A stretch of 64,000 bases of DNA. It comes from JANQPA01 sp964548175 (GTDB lineage: Bacteria > Bacteroidota > Bacteroidia > Chitinophagales > Saprospiraceae). The stretch spans positions 72,512 through 136,511 of the forward strand of contig CAZJQS010000005.1 in the NCBI GenBank assembly GCA_964548175.1. Reading direction: 5' to 3'. A program made the position numbers and the translations under genes. Every line of letters begins with the position of its first letter. Within the stretch, counting starts at the first letter, position 1. This document shows positions 43,836-52,640 of the stretch, in pieces. The notes under the pieces are model-generated. The model was not told the origin of the DNA, did no database searches, and saw only the letters and a program-made list of their open reading frames with translations.

Positions 43836-45862
43836 ATCGACTAGCCAAAGAAGGGAGCCCTTATTTGCAACAACATGCCGATAATCCGGTTTACTGGTAT
43901 CCATGGAATGAGGAGGCATTGAGGCAGGCTGTCAAAGAAGATAAACCGATACTGCTCAGCATCGGCTATTCCACCTGCCACTGGTGCCACGTAATGGAGC
44001 GGGAGAGTTTTAAAGATAACGATGTCGCTGCTTACATGAATGCGCATTTCATCAACATCAAGGTAGACAGGGAGGAGCGTCCTGACCTTGACCAGTTTTA
44101 CATGGAGGCTTGTCAGGTGCTCACCGGCCAGGCCGGCTGGCCGCTTAATCTCTTTCTTACTCCGGACAAACGCCCTTATTACGGTGGTACTTACTTTCCT
44201 CCCGAACCTATGGGGCGCAACCTTTCCTGGTTCCAGGCTCTTCAATACGCGGCTTATAACTACTATGAGAACAGGCCGGCCGTGGAAAAGCAGGCCGATA
44301 AGATCATCCGAAAGATGCAATCGCGCAGTGAAGGAGCATTGCCTCTGACCGGGCAGGCTTCCGGCAGTGAGGATGCTGTCATGAAACGGATGCTGGAGCA
44401 GGTCCGTCAGAAGGAAGATGCCGATGCCGGGGGCTTTGGCCTGGGGGCCAAATATCCGAATACTACGGCGCTTCAGTTCTTACTCATTTATGCCCGAAGA
44501 AATAAAGATGAAAATGCAGCGGACCATGTTTACCAAACGCTCGATCATATGCTGAAAGGGGGTATGTATGACTTGATCGGCGGTGGATGGAGCCGGTATG
44601 CAACGGATCGCTACTGGAAAATTCCGCATTTTGAAAAGATGTTGTACGACAATGCGCTAATGGTCAGCCTGATGTCGGAAGCCTATCAATATCGCCCGAA
44701 AGAAAGCTATAAGGCAGCCATACAGGCCACGCTCACATTTGTAGCCTCGGAACTCCAGTCGCCGGAAGGAGGCTTTTATAGCGCCCTGGATGCCGATACG
44801 GATGGAGAGGAAGGGTCTTTCTATACCTGGGAAAAAGCTGAGATCGAAGAGCTGTTGCAAGACGATGCCGGGCTGTTTAATGCTTTTTATGATATACGGG
44901 CAGAGGGGAACTGGGAGGAAGGAAAGAATATTTTGCATGCACCCTTAGACAAAGAGGCTTTTGTATCCCATCAGGAGGGGCTTGTGCTGCCCTTCTTCGA
45001 AGATTTTCTGGGAGGTGTACACCAAAAACTCGCTTCCGCCAGAGCCGAACGCCGACGCCCTCATCGTGATGAGAAAATGATCCTGTCCTGGAACGCCCTC
45101 CAGGCTATTGCCTATATGGATGCTTATTTTGCCCTGGGCCTTATAGAGTATAAAGCCAAAGCCAAAGAGACGATGAGGTGCTTACAAAGAAATTTCGAGC
45201 AGCAAGACCATCTGCTGCACGCAGTCTTGAGCGGGGCCCCCGCCGGGGTCAATACTTTTCTGAACGATTATGGTTTTTACATTCAGGCTCTGATCAAGGC
45301 GTATACTTTGGATTGGGAGCTCGACTTTCTGAGGCGAGCAAAAAAATGGCTTGACATCGCCATGGAGAAGTTTTTCGACCCAACTGTCCCCGCTTTCTTT
45401 TTTACCGAAAAAAACAACACGGAGCTTCTATTTCAGCAGGAAGAATGGGAAGATTCCGAAATGCCTTCCGCTACCGCCATAATGGTGGAAAACCTGAAAA
45501 AGCTGGGCTTATTGTTCGCCGACAGCAACCTGGATCAACGCGCAGATCAGCTGCTCGAGCGGATGAAAGTACAGGGCATTAACGATCCGTTTCCAATGAC
45601 TTACTGGGCCAGCCTCATGGTGAACCACCTCAAAGGTTGGAAAGAAATAGCCGTTACGGGACCCAATGCTTTTAGGGAAGCCGAAAAATTACGATCGCAT
45701 TTCCTTCCGGGAGTGGTGATCATGGCCAGCCAGAAAGCAGAGCAGAACTGGCCCCTCCTGGCGTTTCGTTTTGATGAAAAAAAGGACCGCTTCTTTGTTT
45801 GTGAAAATCACACCTGCAAAGCACCTGTGTTTACTGTTGAAGCAGTATTAAAGGCTTTATAA
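43832..45862 (+). CDS. DUF255/YyaL (spermatogenesis-associated protein 20-like) thioredoxin-fold protein
   Basis: 676 residues from the ATG at 43832; the open frame begins at 43688 within the preceding gene in another frame. The N-terminus NRLAKEGSPYLQQHADNPVYWYPW and STCHWCHVMERESF (Cys-x2-Cys) are hallmarks of this family, a thioredoxin-fold domain followed by an (alpha/alpha)6 glycosidase-like barrel from ~residue 200. The family is widespread and highly conserved but its reaction is unresolved. The start overlaps the stop of the heme lipoprotein gene by 4 bp. Confidence 0.88.
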   Translation: MNRLAKEGSPYLQQHADNPVYWYPWNEEALRQAVKEDKPILLSIGYSTCHWCHVMERESFKDNDVAAYMNAHFINIKVDREERPDLDQFYMEACQVLTGQAGWPLNLFLTPDKRPYYGGTYFPPEPMGRNLSWFQALQYAAYNYYENRPAVEKQADKIIRKMQSRSEGALPLTGQASGSEDAVMKRMLEQVRQKEDADAGGFGLGAKYPNTTALQFLLIYARRNKDENAADHVYQTLDHMLKGGMYDLIGGGWSRYATDRYWKIPHFEKMLYDNALMVSLMSEAYQYRPKESYKAAIQATLTFVASELQSPEGGFYSALDADTDGEEGSFYTWEKAEIEELLQDDAGLFNAFYDIRAEGNWEEGKNILHAPLDKEAFVSHQEGLVLPFFEDFLGGVHQKLASARAERRRPHRDEKMILSWNALQAIAYMDAYFALGLIEYKAKAKETMRCLQRNFEQQDHLLHAVLSGAPAGVNTFLNDYGFYIQALIKAYTLDWELDFLRRAKKWLDIAMEKFFDPTVPAFFFTEKNNTELLFQQEEWEDSEMPSATAIMVENLKKLGLLFADSNLDQRADQLLERMKVQGINDPFPMTYWASLMVNHLKGWKEIAVTGPNAFREAEKLRSHFLPGVVIMASQKAEQNWPLLAFRFDEKKDRFFVCENHTCKAPVFTVEAVLKAL

Positions 45863-45930
45863 ATCAGCCGCTCCCGATTTAAAACAACTTTTCAAAAATG
45901 GAAGTCCTTTTCGTTTTTGCAGGATATCTG

Positions 45931-46608
45931 TTATTTTTTAACGGATATCTTCATATTGGCAGAAATTCCAAGAACATAATACCAGTCGTTAATATTAGGA
46001 TTGCGATTGATCGAAATACCATCCAGATTGTCTGTAGTGGGAAAACGAACGCCTCCTTCCAGATCGAATGACCACCGCTTGTTGTATTGGAAGTTGAGGC
46101 CAATGCCCAATGGAATGCTCATATAGGTTCCATTGTTTAATCCCCTGACGAGCTCTGGCGCTTTATCAGGCAATCCCCGGACGGCTACGTCGGCAAAGAC
46201 CACTCCAATGCCGAAATAGAGGTAAGGAGATAAATGATCTAAGAGCGGACTTCCCTGTGGGATGACTTCCGGGCGCATGATCGGATGCCATTCTACAGTT
46301 GTAACCAGTTCGATCAATATGGTGGTGACATCCAGTTGACGGTAGGCCTGGCGGTCTTCAAAGTCGCGGTCATCGCCGGTGATCTTTCCGGCAATACTTT
46401 GCAAATTGAGCACCCAGTGACCGTCGAGGTCTTGTTTTATTTTCAGGCCTACAGCCCCGTTAAGCCCTCTTATGGAAAGGGCCTGCTTGGGGCTGAGGTC
46501 GCCTTTGTAATTCATTCCACCTCCGAAGAACCCGATAGCCGTGCCTTGTCCTTTTACAAATAAAAAACTTGACAGAAGTAAACATAGTGAAAGTAGTTTC
46601 CTCATCAC
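45931..46608 (-). CDS. Outer-membrane beta-barrel protein
   Basis: 225 residues with a signal peptide (MMRKLLSLCLLLSSFLFVKGQ). The mature part alternates short amphipathic strands with turns (GTAIGFFGGGMNYKGDLSP, YLYFGIGVVFADVAVRG, SIPLGIGLNFQYNKRWSFDLEGGVRFP), typical of 8-10-stranded Bacteroidota barrels near PorT/DUF6089. NYKGDLSP is a frequent early motif of that group. The protein is probably inserted by BAM. The function is unknown. Confidence 0.78.
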   Translation of the reverse strand: MMRKLLSLCLLLSSFLFVKGQGTAIGFFGGGMNYKGDLSPKQALSIRGLNGAVGLKIKQDLDGHWVLNLQSIAGKITGDDRDFEDRQAYRQLDVTTILIELVTTVEWHPIMRPEVIPQGSPLLDHLSPYLYFGIGVVFADVAVRGLPDKAPELVRGLNNGTYMSIPLGIGLNFQYNKRWSFDLEGGVRFPTTDNLDGISINRNPNINDWYYVLGISANMKISVKK

Positions 46609-47022
46609 ACTTTATTTATTGGTGACTGGAAGAGGAGGGGTAACCTGGCATTGATCTATCCAAATTGAGCTATATTCCTTCAATTGAGGATGATCCATTG
46701 GTTGGTTGTTACTTGGAACCAGGTCGAAGAAAGCCGCTCCTTATCCAAAAATCGGTTTTTATGGTTTTATTTCCTTGGGACAGCCTCAAAAACAGGATAA
46801 TTTAGGTTGTTTGAAAACGAGGAATGAGCTTTCACACAACCACCCCCTTGGCCCCGCAAAAGGCATTCGCCCGGACGCTCTAATTACTGATATACGAGGA
46901 GTTAAGACAGAAGTTACAGCGTTTTTTTTGGAGAAAATAAAAATAATAGAGTGGTCAGCCTTCAGGGAAATAATAAAATGATTAAAATTGCAACAGAATC
47001 TTTCTATCTAAAAAATATCCAA
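46609..47022. other. 414-bp intergenic region with small repeat
   Basis: It contains the GGTTGTTTGAAA/TTTCACACAACC repeat (46805-46816 / 46830-46841) and an AT-rich leader. A 91-codon frame at 46706-46981 spans that repeat and looks noncoding. Confidence 0.5.
46805..46841. repeat. 12-bp inverted repeat related to element A arms
   Basis: GGTTGTTTGAAA and TTTCACACAACC pair with one mismatch; the GGTTGTGTGAA theme is shared with 22884 and 39816. Confidence 0.45.
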
Positions 47023-47541
47023 ATGAAACAATATTACTACAGCGACGGCCAGGAACGCTTCGGCCCTTTTACCCTTGAAGAACTCCATGCGAAATCCCTC
47101 TCAAAGGATACCCTAATTTGGTATGAAGAACTTGACGACTGGAAAAAGGCCGGCGACTTACCTGAGCTGGCGCCTCTTTTCGAAATGCCTGCTGCATCGC
47201 CTCCCTTCAGCCAGTCTGAATCGCCTTCCGTAACACCAAGCAGCCCCAGTGTTTTAGATAGCTCAACAGAGACCAAACCGAAAACCTGGTTGGTGGAATC
47301 CATCCTGGTGACCATCTTGTGCTGCTTGCCGTTTGGTATTGCCGGTATTATAAACGCTGCAAAGGTTGATTCCCGATATGCCGCCGGTGACTACGTAGGC
47401 GCGAAAAAATCATCTGACGAAGCTAAAAAGTGGACGATCATCGGGCTGATCGCCGGGGTCGTCGTCATGCTGCTCTATTTTGCATGGTTCGGCCTTACCA
47501 TGATGGGAGTGATGAATGAAATGGATTCAATGGATTATTGA
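47023..47541 (+). CDS. GYF_2 and CD225/dispanin-type membrane protein
   Basis: 172 residues from the ATG at 47023, which starts directly at the GYF_2 domain (QYYYSDGQERFGPFTLEEL). The frame is open from 46951. A Ser/Pro-rich linker follows (~70-95), then two membrane helices with CCLPFGIAGIINAAKVDSRYAAGDY between them, the CD225/dispanin signature. In bacteria this pairing is common and its role unsettled. It lies next to a DUF2752 gene, a frequent neighbour. Confidence 0.87.
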   Translation: MKQYYYSDGQERFGPFTLEELHAKSLSKDTLIWYEELDDWKKAGDLPELAPLFEMPAASPPFSQSESPSVTPSSPSVLDSSTETKPKTWLVESILVTILCCLPFGIAGIINAAKVDSRYAAGDYVGAKKSSDEAKKWTIIGLIAGVVVMLLYFAWFGLTMMGVMNEMDSMDY

Positions 47542-47603
47542 TTTTAGTTGAGGGTTGATAGGAGTCCTATTAGCGCTCAACTAACTTTTCAACAGGAGGC
47601 AGC

Positions 47604-47981
47604 ATGAAAAGAAGGATGTTCAAATTGGGATTCGTATTTCTACTGGCAGGTCTGGCCTGGCTATACCAGTCTTATGACCCTGCCGAGGAGGGGTCGATTT
47701 TTCCACCCTGTCCGCTGTATGCGGGCAGCGGCATTCAATGCCCGGGCTGCGGCTCTCAGCGGGCGGTACACGCCTTACTCAATGGTGATGTAGGGCGGGC
47801 CTGGAAAAACAATCCACTGCTGCTCTTTTTTCTTCCCTACCTGATCGTAGCCGGCCTGGCGGAATACGCTAACTTTCATCTATTTGGAAAAAAGGGTTCT
47901 GATTTTCTGACCAGTAGCCCGGTAATATGGACTTTTTTCGCGATCATTGTGCTGTTTTGGATCTTTCGCAATGTCTGGTAG
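47604..47981 (+). CDS. DUF2752 membrane protein
   Basis: 125 residues. Three membrane segments, with the diagnostic loop CPLYAGSGIQCPGCGSQRAVHALLNG between the first and second. The CPGCGSQRA motif defines DUF2752. The Cys pair could bind metal or form a disulfide. It lies 62 bp after the GYF/CD225 gene and 18 bp before a SpoU methyltransferase, all on one strand. Confidence 0.9.
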   Translation: MKRRMFKLGFVFLLAGLAWLYQSYDPAEEGSIFPPCPLYAGSGIQCPGCGSQRAVHALLNGDVGRAWKNNPLLLFFLPYLIVAGLAEYANFHLFGKKGSDFLTSSPVIWTFFAIIVLFWIFRNVW

Positions 47982-47999
47982 TTAAAGTAATCCTCTCTT

Positions 48000-48470
48000 A
48001 TGAACATTCTTTTGTATGCACCGGAGTATAGACCCAACCTGTCCAATATGATCCGTACAGCTGAGTTTTTTGGGTTTGAAAAAATCTTCGTCTACGATAA
48101 GAACGAGCTGCTGGAACCCCCTAAAAATAAAGCTACAAGGGCGGATATGAATCACATGGCCAGAGTCTGGACAGCCGGGGCCATCGAATACATCAAAGTA
48201 GAAAAAGTGATTGATCTGAGGTCCTTTCTGGAGCTCTATCCGGGCAGAAAAATAGCAACCTGTATCCAGCCCGAGGCTCAATTGCTTGGATCATTTCTGT
48301 TTGAAAAGAAGGATCTTCTGATCATGGGTAGTGAAAAAGAAGGCTTGCCTGATGAGGTTGTTCTGCTATGCGATCATATCCTTCACCTTCCGTCAAAAGG
48401 GCACACGGACTGCCTGAACGTCTCAGTCAGCCTGGGTATATTCCTTTATGCCGCGCAGCAACAGGAATGA
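48000..48470 (+). CDS. SpoU/TrmH-type (SPOUT) RNA methyltransferase
   Basis: 156 residues. Motif 1: NLSNMIRTAEFFGFEKIFV; motif 2: LLIMGSEKEGLPDEVVLLCD; motif 3: LNVSVSLGIFLYA. Together they build the trefoil knot that binds S-adenosylmethionine. It probably 2'-O-methylates tRNA or rRNA. It is shorter than TrmH and lacks an N-terminal RNA-binding extension. Confidence 0.88.
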   Translation: MNILLYAPEYRPNLSNMIRTAEFFGFEKIFVYDKNELLEPPKNKATRADMNHMARVWTAGAIEYIKVEKVIDLRSFLELYPGRKIATCIQPEAQLLGSFLFEKKDLLIMGSEKEGLPDEVVLLCDHILHLPSKGHTDCLNVSVSLGIFLYAAQQQE

Positions 48471-48587
48471 CCTAGAAATGACTTTCATTATTTTAGTATT
48501 CGTTTGTGGGAATGTACTTTATTACTTTTTAGTTATATCTTTATATTTTCAGAAAATAAATTTCAAAACCCAAAAATTATCCAAAAC

Positions 48588-49226
48588 ATGAGTCTTAGAT
48601 TAGGAGACATTGCACCCGATTTTACCGCTGAAACCACGGAGGGAACCATCCATTTCCACGAGTGGCTCGGCGATAGCTGGGGCATGTTGTTTAGCCATCC
48701 TGCCGATTTTACACCAGTGTGTACTACCGAATTAGGACGTACCGCCGCCCTGAAAGGCGAATTCCAAAAGCGTGGCGTGAAGGTAATGGCAGTTAGCGTC
48801 GATCCGGTGGATTCCCACCGAGAGTGGATCAAAGACATCGAAGAAACGCAGAACGTCAAAATGAACTTTCCCATCATCGCGGATGAGAATCGCACAGTAG
48901 CTACCCTGTATGATATGATCCACCCGAATGCAGACGACAAAAATACTGTAAGGACCGTTTTCATCATCGGACCTGATAAAAAGATCAAACTGACCCTGAC
49001 TTATCCTCCTTCAACCGGACGTAATTTCCTGGAGCTGCTTCGCGTGATCGATAGCCTCCAGCTAACGGCGAACTACAGCGTAGCTACTCCTGCCGACTGG
49101 AAAGAGGGTGAGGATGTGGTCATCTCTCCTTCCATCTCCAGCGAAGATGCCAGGGCCAAATTCCCAAAAGGCTTCGAAGAAGTAAAGCCTTACCTGAGAA
49201 TGACGCCGCAGCCGGATAAGGAATAA
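48588..49226 (+). CDS. 1-Cys (Prx6-type) peroxiredoxin
   Basis: 212 residues from the ATG at 48588; the frame is open back to 48504 but only the later start begins the domain (SLRLGDIAPDFTAETTEGTI). The peroxidatic Cys45 lies in HPADFTPVCTTELGR, and VDSHREWIKDIEE and IADENRTVATLYDMIHP are Prx6 features. The C-terminal dimer arm (VVISPSISSEDARAKFPKG) is complete. It reduces hydrogen and organic peroxides. Confidence 0.94.
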   Translation: MSLRLGDIAPDFTAETTEGTIHFHEWLGDSWGMLFSHPADFTPVCTTELGRTAALKGEFQKRGVKVMAVSVDPVDSHREWIKDIEETQNVKMNFPIIADENRTVATLYDMIHPNADDKNTVRTVFIIGPDKKIKLTLTYPPSTGRNFLELLRVIDSLQLTANYSVATPADWKEGEDVVISPSISSEDARAKFPKGFEEVKPYLRMTPQPDKE

Positions 49227-49561
49227 AAAACATGGGCCATCCGCTAAATCGGATAAAATAGTTGAAGTTTTTATTTCCCATAAACGGATGCTGTCCTATC
49301 TGCCCTTTAGTTTTGTAATTAACCAAAAGAGGTTAATATAAATGAAAAAGAGATGCTATTTCCGCCGCCATAGGCGGACTCAGGATGCTGACGATTTATC
49401 TTGCAAAAATGAAAAAAAGATTCCAATTCTAGATCAAGGGATCGTCAGTATCTTTATCTTTCATCCGCCCCGGGCGTATGAAAAAGTATCTTTTCCAGCC
49501 ATGGACAAGCTAGCATCTTATAAATGAAATTGAGTTGGCATCCGCTTATAGGACCTTTTAG
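49227..49561. other. 335-bp convergent intergenic region
   Basis: A short inverted repeat CTGACGAT/ATCGTCAG (about 49389-49449) is present. A 61-codon frame at 49342-49527 has no protein-like character. Nothing else is seen. Confidence 0.45.
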
Positions 49562-50164
49562 CTAGAATAGGGATGATTCCTGTTTTTCATGATCTGCTAA
49601 TCCGAAAGTAATGATCGATTGATTCAATTCCCTGCTCGCCCATTTGGCGTATACATTAGACTTTTCGATGAGAAAATAGCTCATTAACAACCCTAAGATG
49701 ATCATTCCGCTCCACTCTATGGCAAAATTTCCTCCGAACTGAATTAATTTGACTATGGCAGTGATCATCAGCGCTACTGACCCCAAAGCAAGATTGGCGG
49801 ACATGCCGGAGATCAAGAACCAGGTTTGTATATACCGGTAGTTTTCCGGAGTGTTTTCTCTCACCAGGATCAGGCGTTCCGTCTGAGGTATATCCAGGTA
49901 GCTGTATCTGTCCCTATCCTTCCAGAATCTTTTTTCAAAAAGCCTGCGCAAACTCACGCCCAGGCGGTAAAAGGTGAATCCGATAATGTATCCGAAGATC
50001 AACAGCAAAATGGCCTGGTTCAAATTGAACCGACTCACCGCCTCTGTAATGTCGCTGAGCCGCTCAATTTTTTCATTGAATAGAACGAAACAGACCAGGA
50101 TGAGGAAAATACCCGGCAGGGCGTACCCGAAGAGGTCGAAGGCACTGTATTTAGCTTTTTCCAT
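49562..50164 (-). CDS. Multi-pass membrane protein of unknown function
   Basis: 200 residues with about four membrane helices (LFGYALPGIFLILVCFVLF, AILLLIFGYIIGFTFYRL, a central pair, and SGMIILGLLMSYFLIE). A conserved-looking cytosolic loop reads ERLILVRENTPENYRYIQTW. I do not recognise the family. It is followed on the same strand by another small membrane protein gene upstream at 50255. Confidence 0.65.
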   Translation of the reverse strand: MEKAKYSAFDLFGYALPGIFLILVCFVLFNEKIERLSDITEAVSRFNLNQAILLLIFGYIIGFTFYRLGVSLRRLFEKRFWKDRDRYSYLDIPQTERLILVRENTPENYRYIQTWFLISGMSANLALGSVALMITAIVKLIQFGGNFAIEWSGMIILGLLMSYFLIEKSNVYAKWASRELNQSIITFGLADHEKQESSLF

Positions 50165-50254
50165 GAATAATTATTTGATGAACCTCACACGTAAGCAGGC
50201 TTTATCAAAAGATATTTCGCAGGCTTACTGGCGGCGAAGGAGTAAATCAGCTTT

Positions 50255-50734
50255 TTAAGCAAACCCTTGCGACACTATTCCTATGATCATATTGATTGAG
50301 AACATCAACTGGCCCGCCATAAAAATCAGCACAAACAAGATCAAACCGGACTTAATACCCTCCACTTTTTGATAATACCGTTCTTCCGATCGCTGTCTCA
50401 GCATTTCCAGGGTATGAGGCGTACCGGCAACAGTGAAAAAATAAACGATTCCGCTCGTGCCACACAGGGTAGCCAGAGTGTGAAAAATGATAAGAGAGGG
50501 GAGGAGCCTGGCGCCTGAAAGGAGCAGCGCCTGATAGCTTAGGCCCATAACCAAAAGTCCGAAGATCAATACCATGCCCAGGAAAAAATAGTTGATCACA
50601 TAGCTGGAGGATTTGAACTTCAGATCAAAGGAGTTTTTGCGGTAGAGGAGACTCAGGACAAGAACAACAGGAACGAAGCTCCAGAGTACGAAGTGGGGAT
50701 ACTGGCTTAGTATTTCTATGATGTTGTTAATCAT
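50255..50734 (-). CDS. Four-helix membrane protein of unknown function
   Basis: 159 residues. Four hydrophobic segments (HFVLWSFVPVVLVLSLLY, VINYFFLGMVLIFGLLVMG, LIIFHTLATLCGTSGIVYFF, SGLILFVLIFMAGQLMF). A cytosolic charged loop with EMLRQRSEERYYQKVEGIKS lies between helices 3 and 4. No family recognised. It is 90 bp upstream of the other membrane protein on the same strand, which suggests one unit. Confidence 0.62.
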   Translation of the reverse strand: MINNIIEILSQYPHFVLWSFVPVVLVLSLLYRKNSFDLKFKSSSYVINYFFLGMVLIFGLLVMGLSYQALLLSGARLLPSLIIFHTLATLCGTSGIVYFFTVAGTPHTLEMLRQRSEERYYQKVEGIKSGLILFVLIFMAGQLMFSINMIIGIVSQGFA

Positions 50735-50820
50735 TGCATTTTAAGCTGGTTTGACAACTTAAAATAAGCATTTTACAGGAAAGAAGCTACAAAAAACCAG
50801 AGCGTGTTTGGGAATTGCCC

Positions 50821-52113
50821 TTAGGCCTGCACCCAATCAATGATCTTATCTATTGCTTCCAGTAAATCGCTGCAACATTCGTTTAAAAACTTTTGATCCA
50901 GAGCCTTATCCCGGTATGTGGTTTTGGCCAGTTCCAGGGCTTTGGCGCCGTCGAAGTCGACATAGGACAACCGGGCGGTTAATTCTTCGGAAGGGCGGCC
51001 GAAATCGAAACTAGGCAATAGAGCTACGCCCGTTTCTTCCAGGAGTCGATCACAGAGTTTGCTGCTGTCGATCAGCCCGCGGGCCATTAGCTTTTCCTTG
51101 TACCAGGAAAAGTGAGGAAAGAGATAAAAGCCCCCTTGTGGTTTGGGGCAAAAGATCTTGTTATCATCAAGTTTGGTAAAGACGGTTCTGCCGATGAGTC
51201 GCAGTATGCGTTGGGCGTCCCTGAGGTATTGGTCGATCTCGGGGTTTTCTTCGAAAGCGGCGACAGCGGCGTATTGGATTGGGGCGGAAGTAGAGGTAAA
51301 GGTTTCACTGGCTACTATGGCCATAGCATCTAGGAGCCAGTTAAGTCCTTCCGGAAAAATGAAGAAGCCGAGACGCCAGCCACCTGCGCCGCACCATTTG
51401 GATAGGCCGCTGCTGATGATGGTCCCTTCCGGATAGAAACGAGCGATGGAAACATGCTGACCGGAGTGATTCAGTTCTCCATAGATCTCATCCGAGAGCA
51501 GGATGACCTTATACTTGCGCGCCACTTCGGCGATCTTTTTCAGCTTTTCTACGGTGTAGGTTGCTCCGGTCGGATTAGCCGGATAGTTGAGGATTACGAT
51601 TCGGGGTCTTTCCGGGTCGTGCTCGCAAATGGACTCCAGTTCCTCGGCTGTCAGTCGCCAGTCATTTTCCTGATGGGTGCGCACCCAGTTTACCCGTCGG
51701 CCTACTATAAGGGCCTGGGGGGAGTAGGATACCCATGAAGGCGTAGGAATAACCAGATCGCCGTAATAAACCAGTTGCAACAAAAACAGCAGTTCTTTCG
51801 AGCCTGGGCCCACAAGGATCTGATCAGCTGTACAGGCAACGCCCTGCTTTCTCTGGTAATAGCCGGCTATGGATTCCCTTAAAGGGAGCAGTCCTTTGAC
51901 GGCCAGGTAGTCTTTTTCCTGTGCGTGTGCTTTAAGGCTTTCCACTACGGGCGCCGGTACCGGGAAGGGAGATTGCCCAAAGCCAAGTTTGTGTACCTTT
52001 TGGCCCTGGGCAACCAGCTCTTTAGATTTCTCGTTAATGGCCAGGGTGGCCGATTTCTTCAATCCTCGAATGTTCAGATTGAGGTCTACACGGATATTTT
52101 GCTTTTTAGCCAT
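50821..52113 (-). CDS. PLP-dependent class I/II aminotransferase
   Basis: 430 residues. PLP lysine in SSGLSKWCGAGGWRLGF, NYPANPTGATYTVEKL with the conserved Asn, and LLSDEIYGEL with the Asp-x2-Tyr pair. Fold type I, aspartate-aminotransferase-like. The substrate could be an aromatic, alanine or methionine-type amino acid. The start is 1 bp after the rpsU stop, so it is surely co-transcribed with the ribosomal protein gene. Confidence 0.9.
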   Translation of the reverse strand: MAKKQNIRVDLNLNIRGLKKSATLAINEKSKELVAQGQKVHKLGFGQSPFPVPAPVVESLKAHAQEKDYLAVKGLLPLRESIAGYYQRKQGVACTADQILVGPGSKELLFLLQLVYYGDLVIPTPSWVSYSPQALIVGRRVNWVRTHQENDWRLTAEELESICEHDPERPRIVILNYPANPTGATYTVEKLKKIAEVARKYKVILLSDEIYGELNHSGQHVSIARFYPEGTIISSGLSKWCGAGGWRLGFFIFPEGLNWLLDAMAIVASETFTSTSAPIQYAAVAAFEENPEIDQYLRDAQRILRLIGRTVFTKLDDNKIFCPKPQGGFYLFPHFSWYKEKLMARGLIDSSKLCDRLLEETGVALLPSFDFGRPSEELTARLSYVDFDGAKALELAKTTYRDKALDQKFLNECCSDLLEAIDKIIDWVQA

Positions 52114-52114
52114 T

Positions 52115-52309
52115 TTAGCCCTCTTGAGAACTTCTGATCTTCTCCTTGTACACCGCTTTCAGAATTTCATTGCGGCGTTTAACAGAAGGTTTAGTGAATT
52201 CTTTGCGCTTGCGCAATTCTTTGATGATCCCGGTATTCTGGAATTTCCTCTTGTACCGCTTCAGCGCCTTATCTATGTTTTCACCATCTTTTACATCAAT
52301 AATAATCAT
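52115..52309 (-). CDS. rpsU: 30S ribosomal protein S21
   Basis: 64 residues, full-length. MIIIDVKDGENIDKALKRYKRKF and KRKEFTKPSVKRRNEILKAVYKEK are the S21 signature with its basic C-terminal helix. S21 sits near the mRNA exit on the 30S subunit, beside the anti-Shine-Dalgarno end of 16S rRNA. In Bacteroidota, where Shine-Dalgarno use is weak, it is of special interest. It heads an operon with the aminotransferase. Confidence 0.95.
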   Translation of the reverse strand: MIIIDVKDGENIDKALKRYKRKFQNTGIIKELRKRKEFTKPSVKRRNEILKAVYKEKIRSSQEG

Positions 52310-52640
52310 CGAGTTAAAAATTGATTGAACAATGAATAGATTATAAGCAAAAGGAATGCAAATATAGGGAAAAAAATATTGTTGTCAAATACTTAAGTGC
52401 TTACACAAAAACTATAGTTAAAGATAATTTGCCGCCCCTGGGGGCAGCAAATTATCTTTAACTATAGTTTTTGTTGTCAGTTAAGTAACTGACTTTACGC
52501 AGGGCAGGGTCATGCTTTTGCATAAGGTAAATTATTTCAACAACAAGCACCCCGACAGGGGGTCCAAATAATCAACGGGCGATCATGTGGAATCCCTGTC
52601 GGGATCTATAGATATGATCCCCAACCAGGGAAGATGCCAA
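52310..52640. other. 331-bp intergenic region with repeats and hairpins
   Basis: It holds copy 2 of the 21-bp motif, a 27-bp perfect hairpin, and a CCCGACAGGG/CCCTGTCGGG pair (52551-52560 / 52594-52603). No ORF. Confidence 0.6.
52391..52473. repeat. 21-bp motif copy 2 with a 27-bp perfect hairpin
   Basis: The motif CTTAAGTGCTTACACAAAAA matches 35800-35820. Perfect arms 52406-52432 / 52447-52473 (containing CTATAGTTAAAGATAATTTG) enclose CGCCCCTGGGGGCA. The flanks TTGTTGTCA occur on both sides, in direct orientation. Confidence 0.7.

Noticed and set aside
46706..46981. 91-codon frame before the GYF/CD225 gene
   Set aside because: It crosses an inverted repeat and lacks any recognisable or balanced protein composition.
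49342..49527. 61-codon frame in the convergent region
   Set aside because: No domain and no context; it spans an inverted repeat.
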